64,000 nt of DNA from Planotetraspora silvatica. GTDB taxonomy: Bacteria > Actinomycetota > Actinomycetes > Streptosporangiales > Streptosporangiaceae. A model generated the notes under the pieces. It ran no database searches, was not told the DNA's origin, and saw nothing but the letters and a program-made list of their open reading frames with translations. Shown piece after piece: positions 58,567 to 64,000 of the stretch; position 1 is the first letter of the stretch; the number at the start of each line of letters is the position of its first letter. The stretch spans positions 186,001 to 250,000 of the forward strand of contig NZ_BOOQ01000003.1 in assembly GCF_016863315.1 (NCBI RefSeq), in the 5' to 3' direction. The translations under genes were made by a program, and so were the position numbers.

Positions 58567-58986
58567 ATGACCGATATCGATCCCCAGGACCTTGCCGCCC
58601 GTTACGTCGCCCTCTGGAATGAGCCGGACCCGGACCTGCGGCGCGAAGCCATCCATGAACTCTGGGCAGAGGGGGGCGCCCACATCCTTCACCCACCCCA
58701 GGAGATCCGGAAGATCGCCGCAGAGCTGGGCTTCGACTCCTCGACCCTCGAAGCCCGCGGACACGAAAGGATCGAGGTCCGGGTGAGTCGTAGTCATGAG
58801 CGGTTCGTCGCGTCCGGCCAGGTGAGTTTCCGGCCGCAGGACAACGCCGTCCTGCTCCACGACATCGTCAGGTTCAACTGGGACACGGTGCCCGCCGGCG
58901 GCGGTGAGGCGGTGGGCGGCGGCCTGGAGATCCTCGTGCTCGACGAGAACGGCCGCATCGCCGTCGACTACATGTTCCCCGGCTGA
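58567..58986 (+). CDS. SnoaL/NTF2-like protein
   Basis: A 139-residue protein with GAGGAG upstream. Leu-Ala-Ala-Arg-Tyr-Val-Ala-Leu-Trp-Asn-Glu and Arg-Arg-Glu-Ala-Ile-His-Glu-Leu-Trp-Ala form the first helices; the last strand is Ile-Ala-Val-Asp-Tyr-Met-Phe. The nuclear-transport-factor-2 fold binds small molecules. No enzyme residue can be assigned. It stands alone downstream of a 210-bp gap in which I see no gene. Confidence 0.88.
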   Translation: MTDIDPQDLAARYVALWNEPDPDLRREAIHELWAEGGAHILHPPQEIRKIAAELGFDSSTLEARGHERIEVRVSRSHERFVASGQVSFRPQDNAVLLHDIVRFNWDTVPAGGGEAVGGGLEILVLDENGRIAVDYMFPG

Positions 58987-59073
58987 CGGCTCCGCGCGGC
59001 GTACGAAGAGGACGTTCCGCCTGAGTGGATAACCATGTGCGGCCCGGCGTCCGGATGCACTACACAGGCCACC

Positions 59074-59997
59074 ATGATGAGGATGCGCTCCTACACGGAC
59101 GCGGACATGCCGCGGCTCCAGGAGACCGTCGCGGCATGGATCGCCGAGGCGGGCCGATGCGGATACGACCACATCGGCGAACTTCCGCATCGCATCTACG
59201 AGAACCTGCGTGGCCGCCGTCCTGTCGGAGACCTCGTCCACATCTGGGAGGACGCGTCCGGGGTCGCCGGGCTCGCCGTCAATCTGCGCTTCGGTTGCGC
59301 CTTCGACGTGTTCACCTCGCCCGCGCTCCGGGGCACGCCCGCGGAGTACGAGATGGTGCGCGCCGCCTACGAGACGACGGCCCGGCACATGGCCGAGGAC
59401 GAAACGTACGTGCTGACCGACCTCTTCGACTGCGACACGACGAGAATCGACCTGCTCGTACGGCTCGGCTTCGAGCATTTCCGGACGTGGGACGACGTCG
59501 ACGAACGCGACCTCGGGGACGCGATCACGGTCTCGGGTGTTCCCGACGGATTCGTCCTGCGCCGCGCCCGGCCAGGCGACGCCGACGGCCTCGCGAGGGC
59601 ACGCAACCATGCGTTCCAGGACGACTGGACCGGAGAGCGGTATCGGACGGAGGTCATGCGGAAGCCGGGCTACGACCCGGATCGGGAGATCGTCGTCGAA
59701 GCTCCCGACGGGACGATCGCGGCGTTCACCGTGTACTGGACGGATGACCGCAACAAGATCGGGCACTTCGAGCCGGTCGGGACGCACCGCGACTTCCAGC
59801 GCCGGGGCCTCGCGCGCGCGGTGATGTCCCACGCGATGGTGTGCATGCGCGATCTGGGGATGACGACGGTGACCGTGAACCACGACGCCGAGAACCTGGC
59901 CGCGCGCATGTTGTACGCGTCCCTCGGCTTCGAGAAGAAGCATGAGACGTACGGATTCCGGCGAGTCAGACCCGCGAAGAATGCCTCACGCCCCTGA
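59074..59997 (+). CDS. tandem GNAT-family N-acetyltransferase
   Basis: A protein of about 307 residues; ATGs at 59074, 59077 and 59083 are all possible. It has two GNAT modules: the N-terminal one (about 5-150) is degenerate, the C-terminal one (about 160-300) has Val-Gly-Thr-His-Arg-Asp-Phe-Gln-Arg-Arg-Gly-Leu-Ala-Arg-Ala-Val, the acetyl-CoA pyrophosphate loop. The layout resembles MshD-like mycothiol synthases, but relation to them is only by fold. Substrate unknown. Confidence 0.9.
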   Translation: MMRMRSYTDADMPRLQETVAAWIAEAGRCGYDHIGELPHRIYENLRGRRPVGDLVHIWEDASGVAGLAVNLRFGCAFDVFTSPALRGTPAEYEMVRAAYETTARHMAEDETYVLTDLFDCDTTRIDLLVRLGFEHFRTWDDVDERDLGDAITVSGVPDGFVLRRARPGDADGLARARNHAFQDDWTGERYRTEVMRKPGYDPDREIVVEAPDGTIAAFTVYWTDDRNKIGHFEPVGTHRDFQRRGLARAVMSHAMVCMRDLGMTTVTVNHDAENLAARMLYASLGFEKKHETYGFRRVRPAKNASRP

Positions 59998-60085
59998 TGT
60001 CGCGTGTGCAGGACATGTGCAGATGGCGTCAAAAGACGGCACGAGCTGGCCTGATGCGACATAGCGGTCGATACCGTTGCCCATC

Positions 60086-60529
60086 ATGCTTGAGGCCTTG
60101 TTCTTCTTTCTCGTGATCCTCCCGCTCTTGTCGCCGGTGTTGCTCATCGTGGCCGCCGGGCTGGTCGTGCACACCGTCGTCGTCACCACACGGGGCCGGC
60201 GGCCGCGGACGGGGGCCCTGTGGGCCAGGCTCACGGTGATCTCGCTGTGCGTCGGCCTGGCGGCGTACGGAATCGGGCTGTGGGAAGGCAGCCTCATGTG
60301 GATGTCCCAACCCGAAGACCTGTGTCAGATGTCCGGATTGTCATACTCCGGCTCGTACGGGTCGGAGAGCTTGTGGCCGCTGCACAATCACACCTGCGCG
60401 TCCGGGGGAGTGCCGGTGGACATGGTGCCCGCATACGTCAATCCCGTCCTCTACGCGGCGATCGGCCTGTTCGTGGTGGGTGTGGCCGGGGTGATCGTCT
60501 CCCGGCTCCGGCGGCGTCAGGCCGTCTGA
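60086..60529 (+). CDS. small three-helix membrane protein
   Basis: A 147-residue protein, starting at the ATG at 60086 (a TTG nine bases upstream is in frame). Membrane helices at about 4-29, 47-67 and 117-138. The loop between helix two and three has two cysteines (Asp-Leu-Cys and His-Thr-Cys) that may form an extracytoplasmic disulfide. I do not recognise the family. Confidence 0.65.
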   Translation: MLEALFFFLVILPLLSPVLLIVAAGLVVHTVVVTTRGRRPRTGALWARLTVISLCVGLAAYGIGLWEGSLMWMSQPEDLCQMSGLSYSGSYGSESLWPLHNHTCASGGVPVDMVPAYVNPVLYAAIGLFVVGVAGVIVSRLRRRQAV

Positions 60530-60547
60530 TCGTCCGGTCGAGGCTCA

Positions 60548-61612
60548 TCAGGGCAGACGAGATCGGCGCTTGCGCGCCCGTACGAACCCGAACACCACCA
60601 GCGACACGAAGGCGCCGGCCGCGACCAGGATCATGATCTTCCGGGCGGTCTCCGCCGTGACGGCGAACGGTCCCGAGGTGCCGGTGGACTCGGGGAACGT
60701 GATGGTCGAGTTCGCGACCCGCTCGACCAGTCCGCTCCTCAGCTTGACCCGGGCGAGCCACGGGCCGTTCGGCACCGCCCTGGTGAGGATCACGGTCACG
60801 GCGCCGCTGTCACCGGGCGCGAGCGTCGTACCATTCCTGACCTGGAACGGCCCCGCGGTGAGCACCCCGTCGATCTCAATGAGGCTGAGGGTGCCACTGA
60901 GGTCGAGAGCTCGTCCACCCGTGTTGTGCAACTGCGCGTAGACCACCTGCCGGCCGGTCGGTGTGCGCTCCGCGGTGAGCGAGTCGATGGTGAAGTCCGT
61001 CGGCGGCGGGTTGCCCGGTCCCACGGACAGATAGATCCGGACGCCGACCCTGCGGACCTGCAGGACGCCGCTCTTGCCGGCGGCAGGAGAAGCGGTCTCC
61101 GCCCAGACCACCGCGTAGCGTTCGCCGGGAGCCGCGTCCCTGGGAACCCCGATCCGCACGGTGACCATCTGGGACGTGTGCGGTGCCAGGTCGAGTTGCC
61201 GCACGCTGGTGGAGGTCCACGTGGACAGCTCGTTCGCGCTGTGCCCGGCCATGAACCGGAACCCTTGGTTGGAGACGGTCGCCCCGCTCGCGTAGACGGC
61301 CAGGTGCCGGGAGGAGTCGCTGAAGTTGGAGATCAGGACCCGCCGATGGATGACCATGCCGGGCGGCAGGTGGTCGACGATGTACATGTGCGCCCGCGGG
61401 TCCCTGCGGCTCTGGACGGGCGCGTCGACCAGCCTGATGCCGATCCCCTGAGGCTTGGGACGCGGCGCGGGAGTCGAGGTCGCGAGCGGCGCTTCGCCGG
61501 AAGGGGTGAGCGCGGCACCGGGTGAGACGAGCACGGTGGCGGCGAAGGCGCCACCGGCCGGGGCGAGCGCCCCGGCCAGTAGCGTTCCCAGCGTTATGAG
61601 AAGACGGAACAT
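60548..61612 (-). CDS. DUF916-like cell-surface protein with C-terminal anchor
   Basis: A 354-residue protein: signal peptide (1-24), a Pro/Thr linker, two immunoglobulin-like beta domains (about 55-180 and 185-310), a membrane helix (about 324-343) and a basic tail Arg-Ala-Arg-Lys-Arg-Arg. The first domain's Arg-Arg-Val-Leu-Ile-Ser-Asn-Phe-Ser and Gly-Glu-Arg-Tyr-Ala-Val-Val-Trp-Ala follow the DUF916 pattern, in Firmicutes found beside WxL surface proteins. It likely holds or presents the WxL-like protein coded 29 bp upstream. Outer face of the membrane. Confidence 0.8.
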   Translation of the reverse strand: MFRLLITLGTLLAGALAPAGGAFAATVLVSPGAALTPSGEAPLATSTPAPRPKPQGIGIRLVDAPVQSRRDPRAHMYIVDHLPPGMVIHRRVLISNFSDSSRHLAVYASGATVSNQGFRFMAGHSANELSTWTSTSVRQLDLAPHTSQMVTVRIGVPRDAAPGERYAVVWAETASPAAGKSGVLQVRRVGVRIYLSVGPGNPPPTDFTIDSLTAERTPTGRQVVYAQLHNTGGRALDLSGTLSLIEIDGVLTAGPFQVRNGTTLAPGDSGAVTVILTRAVPNGPWLARVKLRSGLVERVANSTITFPESTGTSGPFAVTAETARKIMILVAAGAFVSLVVFGFVRARKRRSRLP

Positions 61613-61640
61613 TCTCGGCGGTGTTCTCGGGGTCGGTGGT

Positions 61641-62162
61641 TCAGGCGACCGAGTGGGTGATCGTGCCGGTGTAGGTGCCGGCGACGGCCGCGGCCGGGAT
61701 CGCCACGGAGACCGTCGGATTCCACGAGGCCGAGTTGTTGCTGACGCCCAACGTCGCGGTGAAGGCCGTTCGCGGCGTGCCGAGTGTGCCGGCCGTACCC
61801 GGGGTGAAGGTCGCCAGACCGCTGGTGGCGGTGGCCGTTCCCGGGCTGTAGTTCACCGCGGTGTTCGCGATGGTCTCCGCCGGAGTGCCGCCGCCCGTGG
61901 TGAAGGCGGTCGACGAGACCGTGGCGGTCCAGGTCGCGACGAGCAGACCACGTGTGTCCGTGACCGTGACCGTGCCGAGTTGCGCCGAGACGCTGGTGGC
62001 GCCGGATGCCACGGTGCCGAGGTTCGCGGTCGGCGGGGCCGTGATGGTGAGGGCGCCCGCGGTGATCGTGAACGTGGTGATGGTGTCGGCCGCGGAGACC
62101 GGCGACGCGATCGCGACGACGAGGCCGGCCCCCGCCGCGAGAGCGAGTAGTGATTTACGCAA
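61641..62162 (-). CDS. WxL-like secreted surface protein
   Basis: A 173-residue protein with a TTG start. Signal peptide 1-25 ending Val-Ser-Ala-Ala. The mature part is nearly all Ala, Thr, Gly, Val and Ser in beta strands; Leu-Leu-Val-Ala-Thr-Trp-Thr-Ala-Thr-Val (about 72-81) takes the place of the WxL motif and the C-terminal Gly-Thr-Tyr-Thr-Gly-Thr-Ile-Thr-His-Ser-Val is a common WxL-domain ending. Probably a wall-associated partner of the DUF916-like protein in the same operon. The motif is degenerate, so the family call is by similarity and context. Confidence 0.7.
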   Translation of the reverse strand: MRKSLLALAAGAGLVVAIASPVSAADTITTFTITAGALTITAPPTANLGTVASGATSVSAQLGTVTVTDTRGLLVATWTATVSSTAFTTGGGTPAETIANTAVNYSPGTATATSGLATFTPGTAGTLGTPRTAFTATLGVSNNSASWNPTVSVAIPAAAVAGTYTGTITHSVA

Positions 62163-62341
62163 CAGAAACCCCTGACGACAGGTGGAAGCCGGGAACGCCC
62201 GAGAGCCGGCTTGAGATGATCAAGTCGACCTGCAAGCTAACACTCTGTGTAGACGGTCGATAACACTTCGTGGTCAACCGTGGCTAAAGGTCGCCCATCG
62301 TCGCGGAATAGCCTGATTTCGCGTGATGGCGCCGGGTGTGC

Positions 62342-63097
62342 TCAGGCGGCGGATCCCCCGTCGACGACCAGGTCGTGGCCGACGGCGAAGCCCGCGTCGT
62401 CCGAAGCCAGCCACAGGATGGTGGCGGTGATCTCGTCGAGGGTGCCCACCCGCCCGATCGGCAGTTGTTCCTTCAGTCGTGCGGTCCGGTCGGCCACGCT
62501 CTCGCCGGGACGCATGGACATCGGCGTGTCGTGCGGCCCGGGGCTGACCACGTTGATCCGGATGTCCTCGCGGATGTACTCCAGCGCGGCCGTGCGGCTC
62601 AGGACCGCGACCGCCGCCTTGGCCGCGCCGTACGCGCCGAGGCCGGGGACCCGCCGGTGCGCGCCGATCTGGGAGGCCACGTTGACGATCACTCCCGCGC
62701 CCGTACGGCGCATGGCGGCGATCTCGTGCTTCATGGACAGGAAGACGCCGGTGACGTTGCCGTCGAGTGTGCGCGTCCAGTCGTCCTCGTCGATGTCGGC
62801 GACCTTGGCCGCGGTGAAGACTCCGGCGTTGTTGACCGCGATGTCGAGCCTGCCGTGCCGCCGCACGACCTCGCCGACCATCCGGGCCGCGTCGCCTGAC
62901 CGGGTCAGGTCGGCGGTGATCGCCGTGGCGTGCCCGCCCGCGGCCTCGACGAGCTTCACGGTGTCGTCCAGCGGTGCCGCGCGCCGCCCTGTGACTGTGA
63001 CCAGGGCCCCTTCCCGGGCGAAGCCGAGGGCGACCGCCCGGCCGATGCCCGAGCCTCCTCCGGTGACCAGGACCACCTTGCCGGCGAACTTCATCAT
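62342..63097 (-). CDS. short-chain dehydrogenase/reductase
   Basis: A 251-residue classical SDR with AAGGAAC upstream. Thr-Gly-Gly-Gly-Ser-Gly-Ile-Gly (about 13-20), Asn-Asn-Ala-Gly-Val-Phe, Tyr-Gly-Ala-Ala-Lys (Tyr-x3-Lys) and the C-terminal Val-Val-Asp-Gly-Gly are all present. It follows the TetR gene at 63135-63716 by 37 bp on the same strand and is probably under its control. Substrate unknown. Confidence 0.94.
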   Translation of the reverse strand: MMKFAGKVVLVTGGGSGIGRAVALGFAREGALVTVTGRRAAPLDDTVKLVEAAGGHATAITADLTRSGDAARMVGEVVRRHGRLDIAVNNAGVFTAAKVADIDEDDWTRTLDGNVTGVFLSMKHEIAAMRRTGAGVIVNVASQIGAHRRVPGLGAYGAAKAAVAVLSRTAALEYIREDIRINVVSPGPHDTPMSMRPGESVADRTARLKEQLPIGRVGTLDEITATILWLASDDAGFAVGHDLVVDGGSAA

Positions 63098-63134
63098 GTT
63101 CCTTTCGAGATCGATCGTTCCCGATATCGGGCGG

Positions 63135-63716
63135 TCAGCGGAGGACGGTGAGAGCCTGGGCGGCCGCCTCGCGCAGGCGCTTCGCGTCAGAGGAGCCCTT
63201 GCTCACCAGTCGCAGCCCCTGGAGGAAGACGAGCAGGAACCGGGCGAGCGCCCGTGGATCCCGATCGGCGGGCAGGTCGCCCTCGCCTCGAGCCCTGATC
63301 AGCGCCGATGTCAGCGCCGCTTCCAGTGCGCTCCAGTTGGTGTCGAGCAGGCGCGAGACCTCGGGGTCCCCGGGAAGCATCTCCGCCGCCGCGTTCACGA
63401 TCATGCAACCGCGCCGCCGTGTGTCGGCGATGGCGTCGGTGGCGTAGAACTCGACCAGGGCCCGTACGGCCGGCAGCGCGGGGCCCGGCTGCGAGAGGAT
63501 CTCGATGGGGGACGGGTTCCTGGTCTCCAGGTAGCGCTCGAGTGCCTTCAGATACAGGTCGCGCTTGTTGCCGAAGGTCGAGTACAGGCTGGCGCGCGCT
63601 ATCCCCAGTTCTTCCACCAGGTCGGCCATGGACGTCGCCTCGTAGCCCCGCTCCCAGAACAGGTCGAGTGCGGCCTGCAGCGCCACGTCTGGATCGAACT
63701 CTTTCGTCCTCGCCAT
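63135..63716 (-). CDS. TetR-family transcriptional regulator
   Basis: A 193-residue repressor of the Met-Ala-Arg-x-Lys-Glu-Phe-Asp subgroup; helix-turn-helix about 27-50 (Ser-Met-Ala-Asp-Leu-Val-Glu-Glu-Leu-Gly-Ile-Ala-Arg-Ala-Ser-Leu-Tyr-Ser-Thr-Phe). It has the same length and pattern as the TetR at 43522-44103. Upstream of the SDR gene in one transcription unit. Confidence 0.94.
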   Translation of the reverse strand: MARTKEFDPDVALQAALDLFWERGYEATSMADLVEELGIARASLYSTFGNKRDLYLKALERYLETRNPSPIEILSQPGPALPAVRALVEFYATDAIADTRRRGCMIVNAAAEMLPGDPEVSRLLDTNWSALEAALTSALIRARGEGDLPADRDPRALARFLLVFLQGLRLVSKGSSDAKRLREAAAQALTVLR

Positions 63717-63732
63717 GCTCGCACCGTATCAA

Positions 63733-63744
63733 GAACGAACGGTC
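63733..63744. promoter_or_regulatory. operator-like sequence upstream of the TetR gene
   Basis: GAACGAACGGTC lies 17-28 bp upstream of the TetR start. It differs at one base from GAACGTACGGTC at 44127-44138 upstream of the paralogous TetR. Confidence 0.5.
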
Positions 63745-63759
63745 TAATAAAGTGCGGGG

Positions 63760-64000
63760 TCAGTCGGTTCCGGCGCGCCCGGCCAGCCGCTCGTACCGCT
63801 GCCTGGCGGCCTGCGCGGTGCCGAGCCCGAGACCGAACGCGATCTCCTGCCAGGTGAGCCCGCGGCCTCGTGCCATGAGAAGGAGCGCTGTCTCCAACTG
63901 GTCCATCTCGCCGCGTGCCAGCGGAACGAGAGTCAGGGCGGCGGTGATGTCGGCGGTGTCCACCTCCGGCTCCGTCTCCTCGCGCTGGGCGGTTCCGCTC
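63760..64000 (-). CDS. small helix-turn-helix protein, open at the window edge
   Basis: A frame ending at 63760 with a helix-turn-helix-like C-terminus: Leu-Thr-Trp-Gln-Glu-Ile-Ala-Phe-Gly-Leu-Gly-Leu-Gly-Thr-Ala-Gln-Ala-Ala-Arg-Gln and Arg-Tyr-Glu-Arg-Leu. A GTG at 63963 behind GGAG would give 67 residues, but the frame stays open to the window edge with no stop, so the gene may begin outside. Probably DNA-binding; no partner visible. Confidence 0.6.
   Translation of the reverse strand, partial: SGTAQREETEPEVDTADITAALTLVPLARGEMDQLETALLLMARGRGLTWQEIAFGLGLGTAQAARQRYERLAGRAGTD

Noticed and set aside
1-64000. tRNA genes, rRNA, CRISPR arrays, intact insertion sequences, riboswitches
   Set aside because: Searched for by eye; no cloverleaf-like runs with CCA ends, no regular spacer-repeat arrays, no transposase motifs and no known riboswitch core were seen. 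Small or diverged RNAs could be missed.

Overview
The window is very GC-rich with short intergenic gaps, frequent GTG/TTG starts and ATGA/GTGA stop-start overlaps, so it comes from an actinomycete chromosome. A complete conservon (sensor kinase, roadblock protein, DUF742 protein, GTPase), YCII-linked ECF42 sigma factors, GPP34 and SPFH proteins and many XRE/MmyB, TetR, WYL and DesK/NarL-type regulators fit a sporulating filamentous actinomycete. A Streptosporangiales-like host is my guess; no rRNA or other marker is present to prove it. I saw no tRNA, rRNA, CRISPR array, intact insertion sequence or prophage. The content is that of an accessory chromosome region rich in regulators, small enzymes and decayed genes.

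Layout. 1-2050: a small Cys-rich secreted protein, an AT-richer gap, a decapeptide-repeat exported protein and a MmcQ/YjbR protein. 2069-4149: operon SRPBCC > YCII > ECF42 sigma factor (minus). 4281-6135: a membrane/PH-like protein apparently split by a frameshift, then a WYL regulator with a palindrome over its start region. 6148-10864: DksA/TraR zinc protein, formylglycine-generating-enzyme-like protein, glyoxalase-like protein, a saccharopine-dehydrogenase-like reductase divergent from a GlxA-type activator, and an XRE/MmyB regulator. 10956-15265: ABC exporter plus two tandem kinases plus response regulator (minus operon). 15413-17057: TetR and divergent SDR with a spaced palindrome between them. 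17143-18997: operon SPFH > ribbon-helix-helix > GPP34 with a perfect 16-bp palindrome in its promoter. 19164-23339: anti-sigma-type ATPase, ABC exporter and divergent two-component system. 23469-26716: GNAT, DUF72, and an ArsR > AHSA1 > hydrolase operon with an 18-bp palindrome. 26797-28297: AT-richer islet with two secreted proteins flanking remnants of a YciI and an SDR gene. 28559-31338: ECF sigma with SnoaL tail, SnoaL protein, SDR head-to-head with a 5'-truncated TetR. 31378-37391: two-component system, membrane protein, bifunctional penicillin-binding protein, second XRE/MmyB regulator. 37489-40638: DUF998 protein, YCII protein and an ECF42 sigma factor fused to a degenerate tyrosine-recombinase domain. 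40652-48941: serine hydrolase, Gfo/Idh/MocA oxidoreductase, a decayed quinone oxidoreductase next to TetR, HxlR/RibD-like pair, secreted beta-propeller, third XRE/MmyB regulator and divergent SDR. 49470-57095: conservon, methyltransferase, ferredoxin-reductase fusion and cytochrome P450. 57171-64000: sialidase, SnoaL protein, GNAT, membrane protein, a DUF916/WxL-like surface pair, TetR > SDR and a partial small HTH protein.

How the genes work together. Most clusters are self-contained regulator plus effector modules: sensor-regulator pairs beside ABC exporters, ArsR or TetR repressors beside the enzymes they probably control, and ECF sigma factors beside YCII partners. The conservon-P450 block joins a membrane sensor and GTPase switch to a complete electron-transfer chain. 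The most unusual loci are the sigma factor/recombinase-like fusion (38626-40638), the SPFH/RHH/GPP34 membrane operon with its palindrome, and several junctions where neighbouring genes have been fused or cut by deletion.
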